From: Kofleriaceae bacterium
GTDB taxonomy: Bacteria > Myxococcota_A > Polyangia > Haliangiales > Haliangiaceae
Length of the DNA stretch: 49,414 nt
Reading direction: 5' to 3'
Assembly (NCBI GenBank): GCA_024762925.1
Contig: JANTGM010000038.1
Coordinates: 1 to 49,414, forward strand
The position numbers were made by a program, and so were the translations under genes. A model generated the notes under the pieces. The model had not been told where the DNA came from. It did not search any database and saw only the letters and a program-made list of their open reading frames with translations. Positions 43,197-49,414 of this stretch are shown in pieces. Position 1 is the first letter of the stretch. Each line of letters starts with the position of its first letter.

Positions 43197-43577
43197 ACAC
43201 TAGGTGTAGTAGCTAGGTGTAGTTCTTAGATTTCGAATCATATATCGAACACAACACTGGCCAGATTCATGCACACAGATTCCTCCACAGACTCTTGCTG
43301 GAAGACTCTTGCTTGCTTCACAAGACGTCGCGATGTGGTCGCAGACGTGCTAGAGGGCTTCTCGCCGAGTTCCTTGGGATATCTTGGAGCGACGGCTTGC
43401 GTGAGGGGTTGGTCCGTATTGGAATATCGATGTGCCAAAGCGAGTCTGGCCACGTGATTTTTGGCCGTTAACCCCGAATCTCAAGCAAAGAAATCGCATT
43501 TTGCCAAATTTGCGTACCAACAAGCGTATGCGCCTTGCATTGATTGATACCGTTGCAGCGAATCGATGATTCAGAGC

Positions 43578-43595
43578 GATTTCTTCTAAGAAATC
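43578..43595. promoter_or_regulatory. Inverted repeat upstream of the repeat lipoprotein gene
   Basis: GATTTCTT and AAGAAATC, separated by CT, form a perfect 8-bp inverted repeat 70 bp before the ATG at 43666. Position and symmetry suit a regulator binding site or an mRNA leader hairpin. Confidence 0.4.
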
Positions 43596-43665
43596 CGAAC
43601 CGAGCAACGCAGCAAAGATCGCCAAGCTGGTTGATCGCCAAGCTCCCAAACAGAGGAAACCCCCA

Positions 43666-44103
43666 ATGGAAAAATTCAAAAACCTTGTCCTGATGTCGAC
43701 AGCTTCCGCACTCTTCGTACTCACTGCTGTTGGCTGCGAGAAGAAGAAGGACGATGCACCAACGAAGCCCAAGACCGAAGAGCCCACGGCCGGTGATCCC
43801 AAGACCGAAGAGCCCACGGCCGGTGATCCCAAGACCGAAGAGCCCACGGCCGGTGATCCAAAGACTGAGGATCCAAAGGCGGCAGACCCATCAGCGGCAG
43901 ACCCATCAGCAGCAGACCCATCAGCAGCAGACCCATCAGCGGCAGACCCATCAGCGGCAGACCCAGCAGCGAAGACGGAACACCCTGGAGGGGAGCACCC
44001 AACCGAGAAGCCACAGGCCGACGCGCCAAAAGCTGATGGCGATGCAAAGGCTGACAAGAAGAAGCCCGCTAGCGAGCATCCAAAATCTGATCACCCTAAG
44101 TGA
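43666..44103 (+). CDS. Lipoprotein made of tandem repeats with His-Pro tail
   Basis: 145 residues. The signal MEKFKNLVLMSTASALFVLTAVGC ends in lipobox AVGC, followed by EKKKDD. The mature part is entirely low complexity: three exact TEEPTAGDPK decapeptides, six AADPS/AADPA pentapeptides, then a tail with EHPGGEHP, ASEHPKSDHPK and many Lys. The repeats are almost perfect at DNA level, so they are recent and prone to slippage. GAGG lies upstream of the ATG. The repeated E/D-H-P motifs might bind metal ions, a guess from the His spacing. It is followed at once by the transglutaminase-like lipoprotein on the same strand and is probably co-transcribed. Confidence 0.8.
   Translation: MEKFKNLVLMSTASALFVLTAVGCEKKKDDAPTKPKTEEPTAGDPKTEEPTAGDPKTEEPTAGDPKTEDPKAADPSAADPSAADPSAADPSAADPSAADPAAKTEHPGGEHPTEKPQADAPKADGDAKADKKKPASEHPKSDHPK
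43771..43860 (+). repeat. Three perfect 30-bp tandem repeats
   Basis: Units at 43771, 43801 and 43831 are identical over 29 or 30 bases and encode KTEEPTAGDP. The unit is a multiple of three, so copy-number change keeps the frame. Confidence 0.95.
43879..43968 (+). repeat. Six 15-bp tandem repeats
   Basis: Six units of GCGGCAGACCCATCA with one or two substitutions encode AADPS (last AADPA). They follow the 30-bp repeats within the same gene. Confidence 0.95.
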
Positions 44104-44165
44104 CCGAAGGCGATCCGCGAACCGATACGCACGCGAACCGAAGCATGTTGAAAGAAGAGGCAGGT

Positions 44166-45620
44166 ATGAAGTCGATTGTTCACCAAACATTGGCTTCGTG
44201 CCCAATGGGTGTGGTCCTCATGATCGGGCTCGCCCAAATTGTCAGTTGCAGCTCTTCCAAGGAGAGTTCTGATGAGGAGATTCAACCGAGCCTCTCACAA
44301 ACCGCTCCTGAAGCCGCAAAAACTTCGACTCCTGATGTGCCCATCAAGGCTGAACAAGCAGCCGAGTTGCCCAAGGCACGAGCGGTTACTGCGGAGATTC
44401 AGCAAGGCATCGAGAAGCACATTGCTGAGAAGGCGAGTGCACACGATGGGTATTTTTCGCTGGCGTACGAGGATCGAACACTGCGCCTAAAGCTTGTGCG
44501 AGTGCACATTGAGTATCTCGCAAGCTTGGGACCAGAGCGAAACTTTGCCTGCGTCGACTTGGTCGACACGGATGGCGAAGTCTACGACGTCGATTTCTTT
44601 ATGGACGGCCCACCAGACAACATGGTCGTGAGCGATACAACGGTGCACAAGATCAACGGAAAGCCGATCTATGCGTGGGATCAGAAAGAGGACAAGACAT
44701 GGGTTCGTGTTCCTATGGACGAGGCCTCCGCGAAACTGCAAGGCGTGATCGAAAACAAGGACGAGTTCGAATTTGTTTACGCCCTCACACTTCCCAAGAT
44801 GGAGCAAGCGGCACGCATGTGGTTGCCGGTTCCGATTTCTGACAAGTACCAGACCGTGGAAGTTCTCTCCATCAAGACGCCGGGGAAACAGACGATGCTG
44901 GACGATGCAGAGCACGGCAACAAGATCTTAATGCTGGACCTCACTCCGGAAGACAGCGGTGGATCCATTGAGATGCGCTATGCAGTCTCACGAACTGAGA
45001 AGTCTTCCTATGCCGAAGAGTTGAAGTCTCCAGAGCAATTTCTTGGGGACGACGCACTCGTACCTGTCACCAAAGAGATACGCGCCTTGGGAGCTGAGGC
45101 CATCAAAGGTAAGAAGACCGATTTGATTCGCGCACGAGCTCTGTACGATCACGTAATGGACCGCATGAGCTACAAGAAAGTCGGTGACGAATGGGGCAAA
45201 GGCGATGCCACCTATGCTTGCGATAGCAAGACGGGAAACTGCAGCGACTACCATTCGTACTTCATTGCGATCTCACGCGCCGTGGGCATTCCCGCACGGT
45301 TTGCTGTTGGTGCCGCGATTCCTTCTGCGCGAGATGATGGTGGAATCAGCGGATATCATTGCTGGGCAGAGTTTTATGCCGATGGAAAGTGGTGGCCGAT
45401 CGACGTGAGCGAAGGGGACAAGTATTCGAACCTTTCGAGCTATTACTTCGGCCATCACCCCGCCAATCGCATCGAGCTAAGCCGAGGGCGCGATCTTGTC
45501 GTCAGTCCAGGTCCAGCCACTGGGCCCATCAACTTTCTCGCCCATCCAACGCTCGAAGTTGGTGGCAAGTACGTTCGCTCGAAGGCGACGTTCTCGTTTG
45601 AGCGCAAAGCGAGCAAGTAG
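44166..45620 (+). CDS. Transglutaminase-like lipoprotein
   Basis: 484 residues from the ATG at 44166, with AAGAGGCAGG just upstream; a GTG at 44100 overlapping the previous stop is in frame but precedes the signal. The signal CPMGVVLMIGLAQIVSC ends in a lipobox-like VSC followed by SSSKESS. The mid part (about 80-290) is beta-rich. The transglutaminase core is at about 320-440: catalytic Cys in KTGNCSDYHSYF, His in GYHCWAEFY and Asp in WWPIDVSEG. Such Cys-His-Asp proteins act as amidases, proteases or cross-linkers in the periplasm. It follows the repeat lipoprotein by 62 bp. The last codons are partly duplicated just after the stop. Confidence 0.87.
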   Translation: MKSIVHQTLASCPMGVVLMIGLAQIVSCSSSKESSDEEIQPSLSQTAPEAAKTSTPDVPIKAEQAAELPKARAVTAEIQQGIEKHIAEKASAHDGYFSLAYEDRTLRLKLVRVHIEYLASLGPERNFACVDLVDTDGEVYDVDFFMDGPPDNMVVSDTTVHKINGKPIYAWDQKEDKTWVRVPMDEASAKLQGVIENKDEFEFVYALTLPKMEQAARMWLPVPISDKYQTVEVLSIKTPGKQTMLDDAEHGNKILMLDLTPEDSGGSIEMRYAVSRTEKSSYAEELKSPEQFLGDDALVPVTKEIRALGAEAIKGKKTDLIRARALYDHVMDRMSYKKVGDEWGKGDATYACDSKTGNCSDYHSYFIAISRAVGIPARFAVGAAIPSARDDGGISGYHCWAEFYADGKWWPIDVSEGDKYSNLSSYYFGHHPANRIELSRGRDLVVSPGPATGPINFLAHPTLEVGGKYVRSKATFSFERKASK

Positions 45621-45767
45621 CTATTTGAGCTGAGCGCAAAGCGAGTTACTTGCGCCCAAGTGCATCTGAGAAGTCCATCTGATCGTTGTGACTTTCAAGC
45701 CAGAGTTTGCGTCGGCGTGAATTCGTGAGTGCTGCTTCGCGTGGGGCTCACCCGTCTTGAGAAGGGC

Positions 45768-46436
45768 TTACTTGAGCATGCATTCGGGCAGGTTGGGATT
45801 TCGTGCGCACGGATTGCTGCCACGTTTTGGAAGAGGAAAGCCCAGCGACTCGCAGGTCTTTTTTACTTTGCGGAAGCCCTGCGAGTTGAGCAGAGGCTTG
45901 AGGGCGAGCACGTTGGCCAAGTCTCTCTTGTGGCAGGCCGCGATCGCCAAGAGAAGAGCGGATTCTGGATCCTTCTTTATGGCTTGTGCCCTGAGGGCCA
46001 GGCTGCTGACCTCATCAATGTCCGCTCTAACCAGTGCTTCTTGTGCACGGTGCATCAACTCCTCATGGGTTGCGTCGTCCTTTTCGACAACCGCAGTCGC
46101 GGCGTCAGGCTCGTCCCAATCGAGAGAGCCGTGATTGTCTCTGCGAATGGCAACATCGTGCAGTGCGCGAACGACGGCATCTTCGGCCACCTCCTTGATC
46201 AGCGCAATGGACTCTCCTGAGGCGCCGTTGCAGACGTAGTGGATCGACTGGACTTCGCGAAGGCTGAGGGAGCCGTTGTGGTCAGTATCTAGACCAGCTC
46301 GAATCGATACACCTCCTGCTGCGCAATTCGGGCCCACGGCCTCTGTATCCACTCGGAGGAGAGAAGCGCTGGGTGGCTCTTGGCCCGAAGGTTTGCAACT
46401 GAGGAGTAAGACAAAGAAGAGAGGCAGCAGTCGCAT
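45768..46436 (-). CDS. Lipoprotein with DUF7151-like motif
   Basis: 222 residues. The signal MRLLPLFFVLLLSC ends in lipobox LLSC. At about residues 35-70 it has GPNCAAGGVSIRAGLDTDHNGSLSLREV followed by YVCNG, matching the DUF7151-type motif (G-P-N-C-x-x-G-G...G-x-D-x-x-x-N-G-x-L...Y-V-C-N-G), which also resembles a single EF-hand/dockerin-like Ca loop. The rest is helical with Ala-rich repeats (ALRAQAIKKDPESALLLAIAACHKRDL, TPR-like), ending in a disulphide-prone tail (NPCARNPNLPEC). Probably an outer-membrane lipoprotein of unknown role. It is divergent from ompA with about 145 bp between starts. Confidence 0.7.
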   Translation of the reverse strand: MRLLPLFFVLLLSCKPSGQEPPSASLLRVDTEAVGPNCAAGGVSIRAGLDTDHNGSLSLREVQSIHYVCNGASGESIALIKEVAEDAVVRALHDVAIRRDNHGSLDWDEPDAATAVVEKDDATHEELMHRAQEALVRADIDEVSSLALRAQAIKKDPESALLLAIAACHKRDLANVLALKPLLNSQGFRKVKKTCESLGFPLPKRGSNPCARNPNLPECMLK

Positions 46437-46580
46437 CCGAGCATGATAGCAGTTGAGCCGCGAGTCGCCGCTAGCGAAAGAAAGCTTCGCAATGGAAGCT
46501 CGCTACCCCGCCGAGGAAAGTCGCTAACCCACACCATCGTCGTCCAGTAGTCGGCTATGATGCTCGGAGGATTCGAGTAT

Positions 46581-48158
46581 ATGCCTATCAATCATCAATC
46601 ATCACGTCTGCTACTTGGTGGCTCTTGCGCTCTAGTATTTGTTGTGTCGTTTTCTGGGCTCGCTCACGCAGATCGAGAGCTTGAAGCCAGTGGCTTTGTT
46701 GGGGGGCACCACTTCTCTGACTTCAATGAACTCGGTGTTGGAGACAATAGCGGAGATGAGGGCCTCGACTCGGCGTTTACCCTTGGGGCCAGAGCGGCGA
46801 TTGCCCTCTACGGCAACTTCGATCTCGAAGCAGAACTTGCGGTCGCTCCAACGAGCCCAGGAGACAGAGACGTGACTGTCACAGCGCTTGGGTATCGCAT
46901 CCATGCCCTCTTCCACTTGGGTGACGATCCTATCATTCGCCCTTTCGTCGTTCTTGGTGCGGGCGGAAGCAGTGCAATTTCTAGCAACTCTGTCGCCTTT
47001 CCCAATGACACCGATTTCGTTTTCCATGGAGGCATTGGTCTTAAGTACCCTGTGAAAGATAGCTGGGGTGCCCGCTTTGATGCGCGAGTCGTCATGCCTC
47101 CAGCATCCGATACCGCGGGGCTAACCTCGGAAGCGGAAGTGTTGATTGGGTTCTACAGGGAGTTCGACTTCAGTGAAGTAATCATCCGCGATGACGATGG
47201 CGATGGAATCCGCAATCGGGATGACGTTTGTCTGGCTGAGGCAGAAGACATGGACGGCTTTGAGGACGACGATGGATGTCCCGAGGACCAAGACAGCGAT
47301 GGCGATGGCATTCTTGACTCCGAGGATCAATGCAAGGACGAGAAGGAAGATGTCGATGAGTTTGAGGACGATGATGGTTGCCCGGAGGCCGACAACGATG
47401 GTGACGGAATTAAGGACGGTGCAGACACTTGCCCTCTTGCCGCGGAAGATGTCGACGGATTCGAGGACACCGACGGTTGTCCGGAGCTAGATAATGATGA
47501 GGATGGTATTGCCGATGCTGAGGACAACTGTCCCAATGAGCCTGAGACGCCAAATGGGTTTGAAGATGCTGACGGTTGTCCCGATGATCTCCCAGAAGTT
47601 GTTAAGAAATTTTCTGGAGAGATTAAGGGCATCAGATTCCTTCGTGGCTCCGCCAAAATTCGCAGGTCCTCAAATTCCGTTCTCGATGCAGCCGCTGCGG
47701 TGTTTCTCGAGTTTGGCGACTTGCGCTTTGAAGTCCAAGGTCACACTGACAATACGGGCACACCAGAACGCAATGCCGAGCTGAGTCAGCAACGCGCCGA
47801 TAGCGTGAGGGACTACCTGGTTTCGAAAGGAGTCTCGGCTGATCGGATTACGAGCAAAGGGTACGGCCAAGATGCTCCGGTCGCTGACAACGAGACCGCA
47901 GCGGGGCGCGAGACGAATAGGCGCGTGGAGTTCAAGCTGGTGACAACGGCGCCCGTGAAAGGCGCCGAGGAAGGCGCCGAGGAAGGCGCCGAGGAAGGCG
48001 CCGAGGAAGGCGCTGCGACAGACGCTGGGGAAGGCGCTGCGACAGGCGCCGCGACAGACGCTGGGGAAGGCGCCGCGACAGGCGCCGCGGAAGGCGCTGG
48101 GGAAGGCGCCGCGACAGACGCTGGGGAAGGCGCCGCGACAGACGCTGGCACGCCCTAG
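46581..48158 (+). CDS. OmpA-family protein with thrombospondin type 3 repeats
   Basis: 525 residues from the ATG at 46581 (GGAGG about 11 nt upstream; 46557 is an alternative). The signal peptide ends near GLAHAD. An N-terminal beta-barrel (about 25-200) has alternating strands such as [19 protein letters not shown] and ends in [11 protein letters not shown]. Four thrombospondin type 3 Ca-binding repeats follow (about 205-345; [54 protein letters not shown]). The OmpA C-terminal peptidoglycan-binding domain (about 350-455) has [20 protein letters not shown] and [15 protein letters not shown] Gly/Ala/Glu/Thr repeat tail of about 65 residues is unusual, since OmpA normally ends soon after the domain. 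The stop overlaps the convergent glutathione peroxidase gene by 4 bp. Confidence 0.93.
   Translation: MPINHQSSRLLLGGSCALVFVVSFSGLAHADRELEASGFVGGHHFSDFNELGVGDNSGDEGLDSAFTLGARAAIALYGNFDLEAELAVAPTSPGDRDVTVTALGYRIHALFHLGDDPIIRPFVVLGAGGSSAISSNSVAFPNDTDFVFHGGIGLKYPVKDSWGARFDARVVMPPASDTAGLTSEAEVLIGFYREFDFSEVIIRDDDGDGIRNRDDVCLAEAEDMDGFEDDDGCPEDQDSDGDGILDSEDQCKDEKEDVDEFEDDDGCPEADNDGDGIKDGADTCPLAAEDVDGFEDTDGCPELDNDEDGIADAEDNCPNEPETPNGFEDADGCPDDLPEVVKKFSGEIKGIRFLRGSAKIRRSSNSVLDAAAAVFLEFGDLRFEVQGHTDNTGTPERNAELSQQRADSVRDYLVSKGVSADRITSKGYGQDAPVADNETAAGRETNRRVEFKLVTTAPVKGAEEGAEEGAEEGAEEGAATDAGEGAATGAATDAGEGAATGAAEGAGEGAATDAGEGAATDAGTP
47961..48150 (+). repeat. In-frame repeats coding for the OmpA tail
   Basis: Four copies of the 12-bp unit GGCGCCGAGGAA (GAEE) are followed by imperfect 24-bp units coding for GAATDAGE. 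All are multiples of three, so the tail length could vary without frame loss. Confidence 0.88.
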
Positions 48159-48637
48159 GTAAGAAACTCGGGCAAGTCTTTTGCGATTTGCTCTGGTGTC
48201 ACTTGGGTGCCATAGCGTTTCTGCACCACGCCATCGCCATAAACTAAGAATTTTTCGAAATTCCATTTGATGTCGGATGAACCATCGTCGTGAGCCTTAG
48301 CATCTTTAAGCAATGCGTAGAGGGGAGCTGTTTGCTCGCCGTTCACATCGATCTTCGAGAACATCGGAAAGGTAACGTCATATTTGCTCGTTGCGAACTC
48401 GAGGATTTCGACGTTTGACTTTGGCTCTTGTGCGCCGAACTGGTTGCAGGGAAATCCCAGCACCAAGAACCCCCTATCCTTGTTGTTCTCAAAGAGTGTA
48501 CGCAGACCTGCGTACTGTGGCGTGGCCCCTCAGAAACTGGCGACATTGACCACAAGGCAGACTTTGTCCTTGTACTCGGAGAAGGACAAAGGTGTGCCCG
48601 CGATCGAAAGCATCTCGCAGTCGTGGAATTTGCTCAT
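48155..48637 (-). CDS. gpx: Glutathione peroxidase, selenoprotein (UGA at catalytic residue 36)
   Basis: Reading the UGA at 48532-48530 as selenocysteine gives a complete 160-residue enzyme from the ATG at 48637. The start is [20 protein letters not shown]. Catalytic motifs are [19 protein letters not shown] (Sec at 36), [14 protein letters not shown] (Gln) and [10 protein letters not shown] (Trp, Asn), in the right spacing and at the family's normal length. It reduces peroxides with thiols (glutathione or thioredoxin). Without Sec decoding only a truncated fragment from 48466 would be called. A palindromic SECIS follows the UGA. No signal peptide, so cytoplasmic. It is 33 bp after the Bor-like lipoprotein gene, same strand, and overlaps the convergent ompA stop by 4 bp. 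The UGA falls exactly on the residue that is Cys or Sec in all members. Confidence 0.95.
48498..48515 (-). promoter_or_regulatory. Bacterial SECIS element of the glutathione peroxidase gene
   Basis: The UGA is followed by 14 nt, then the 18-nt near-palindrome GTACGCAGGTCTGCGTAC. This folds as a 7-bp stem with a GGUC loop, close to the GGUC core of the loop in E. coli fdhF. The distance from UGA to loop is 21 nt, within bacterial SECIS limits. Confidence 0.85.
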
Positions 48638-48670
48638 GGCCAGAGCGTAACGGTAAGTTGGCTCAATCTC

Positions 48671-49138
48671 CTAGTGCTGGGAGACCGGAGTGCCACCGGG
48701 CACCGGAGCGAGGGTGGGAACTTGCACTCCTGGGGGATTCGCTGGATTCACGCACTGGTACTCAACAGAGCGAGAAGCGATGAGAAGAGGCAAAACGCCG
48801 CCAATCGCTCCCTGGCAGAGGCTATGAGTCGCTCTCTCTTCATCCGTGGGGTTCTCGGGCAGATCACAAGCAGCACCAGCAGCCACTGCACCGGCAACTG
48901 TGAGCCCGATAGAGATAAGAACGTCGGTGGCCTTTTGGCCACTCTCAGCCCACGAGACCCCGTTTTTGCACTCTTGCCCAGCGGCACCAGACAACTGCAC
49001 CAAACCTCCAACCGTGAACCACTGGCGATCACTGTGAATCGGAGCGAATGAGCGCTGCTGGCCCGTTTGTACTTGGGTGGTGAAGCAGGCAGTCAGAAGA
49101 CACGTTGCCATGAGTGAGACACTAAGAAAATTACGCAT
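48671..49138 (-). CDS. Bor-like lipoprotein
   Basis: 155 residues. The signal MRNFLSVSLMATCLLTAC ends in lipobox LTAC, followed by FTTQVQTG. The core HSDRQWFTVGGLVQLSGAAGQECKNGVSWAESGQKATDVLISIG fits the Bor family pattern (H...W/F.V.G...C..G.....E.....), and the Cys residues (QEC, AACDLPENP, HSLCQG, EYQCVNP) suggest disulphides; CDLP and the YQC end resemble the Bor C-terminus. Bor-like lipoproteins are outer-membrane surface proteins known best from phage lysogenic conversion, but bacterial relatives are widespread and no phage genes are nearby. It is upstream of the selenoprotein gpx by 33 bp and probably in one transcript with it. Confidence 0.65.
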   Translation of the reverse strand: MRNFLSVSLMATCLLTACFTTQVQTGQQRSFAPIHSDRQWFTVGGLVQLSGAAGQECKNGVSWAESGQKATDVLISIGLTVAGAVAAGAACDLPENPTDEERATHSLCQGAIGGVLPLLIASRSVEYQCVNPANPPGVQVPTLAPVPGGTPVSQH

Positions 49139-49414
49139 GCCGCTACGCTACCGAAGACGAGCCCTCGATGCGAGCAGTCTCAAGCACGTGTGCGCGATTC
49201 ATGAAGATAGAACGCGCTCACTCGTCTTCTCGCCCGCTGGAGAGGCTGGCTCAGCTAGTCTTCTTCGTTTTTCCTTGGTCGCTTGCCCCAGCAAACTCCC
49301 TCTTCCCGTCTTGCCAGCAAACGAACTCTCTTCGTTTCAGATGACCAATGTCAATGAACTAGTGTGCGGCTCAGAGGAATAGAAATGTGCTGGCGACGGG
49401 AGCTCGTTCTTTGA
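49139..49414. other. Right-end intergenic region
   Basis: No gene is seen. It contains copy B of the 81-bp dispersed repeat (49282-49362). The promoter for the Bor-like/gpx unit should lie near 49150-49200. Confidence 0.5.
49282..49362 (+). repeat. 81-bp dispersed repeat, copy B
   Basis: Same length and nearly the same sequence as copy A (43116-43196). It carries the identical hairpin AAACGAA-CTCTC-TTCGTTT at 49319-49337. Differences fall mainly outside the hairpin. Confidence 0.85.

Larger units (their letters stand above)
42972..43665. other. 0.69-kb divergent intergenic region with repeats
   Basis: No convincing gene is seen. It contains one copy of the 81-bp dispersed repeat (43116-43196), a tandem pair of TAGGTGTAGT at 43201-43224, a 7-bp-stem hairpin inside the repeat, and a perfect inverted repeat at 43578-43595 just upstream of the tandem-repeat lipoprotein gene. 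A minus-strand GTG frame (43453 to 43238, 71 residues) lacks a ribosome site and family and is not called. Confidence 0.5.

Noticed and set aside
1-49414. selC (tRNA-Sec), selA, selB or selD in the window
   Set aside because: Intergenic regions were read for tRNA-like T-loop and acceptor patterns and the proteins for Sec machinery; none was found, so Sec decoding is inferred from the two UGA genes only.

Overview
The window looks like chromosomal DNA of a myxobacterium-like (Myxococcota, formerly deltaproteobacterial) bacterium with mid-range GC (judged by eye, not computed). The signs are: many secreted lipoproteins, including one with the Cys-rich repeat typical of myxobacteria (CGDG..D..EQCDDGN); vWA, LamG and Kelch proteins; a Ser/Thr kinase fused to an AAA-type ATPase and TPRs; giant alpha-2-macroglobulin-like proteins; and an OmpA protein with thrombospondin type 3 calcium repeats. 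There are no rRNA, tRNA, phage, IS or CRISPR features.

Layout. 0-1.4 kb: the agmatine-to-putrescine pair aguA-aguB (aguB cut by the window edge). 1.5-2.4 kb: a Cys-rich lipoprotein. 8.3-2.4 kb, minus strand: a tightly overlapping five-gene operon encoding a membrane-anchored PEGA/monoheme cytochrome c, a DUF3373-type outer-membrane porin, a small tail-anchored protein, a membrane SpoIIE-type PP2C phosphatase and a second SpoIIE-like protein that has lost every metal-binding motif. 8.9-20.1 kb: a lipoprotein, a kinase/ATPase/TPR regulator, vWA proteins, a Kelch protein and a TPR lipoprotein. 20.2-30.7 kb: a zinc-ribbon protein, then an operon of two very large alpha-2-macroglobulin paralogues without a thioester plus a small acidic lipoprotein. 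31.6-34.1 kb: a decayed stretch with a frameshifted ABC ATPase and other remnants. 34.1-49.1 kb: a lipoprotein-dense stretch with an M28 peptidase/membrane protein, LamG lipoproteins, a transglutaminase-like lipoprotein, OmpA and a Bor-like lipoprotein.

The most notable result is that two genes appear only if UGA is read as selenocysteine. One (48155-48637, minus) is a complete 160-residue glutathione peroxidase with UGA at the catalytic position of the N-V-A-S-x-U-G motif. The other (10851-11030, minus) is a 59-residue two-helix membrane protein resembling DUF6132, with UGA where the family has a conserved Cys before Pro and SNP. In both, a perfect 7-8 bp stem-loop follows the UGA, with 20-21 nt between UGA and the apical loop and a G in the first two loop bases, as expected of a bacterial SECIS. 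The glutathione peroxidase makes it likely that the organism decodes Sec, which strengthens the case for the small membrane selenoprotein. No Sec machinery genes lie in the window.

Other structure: an 81-bp dispersed intergenic repeat (two copies) with a conserved hairpin; several in-frame tandem DNA repeats inside genes for surface proteins (12, 15, 30 and 24 bp units); and a pair of diverged repeats in the 0.6-kb promoter region at 8.3-8.9 kb.
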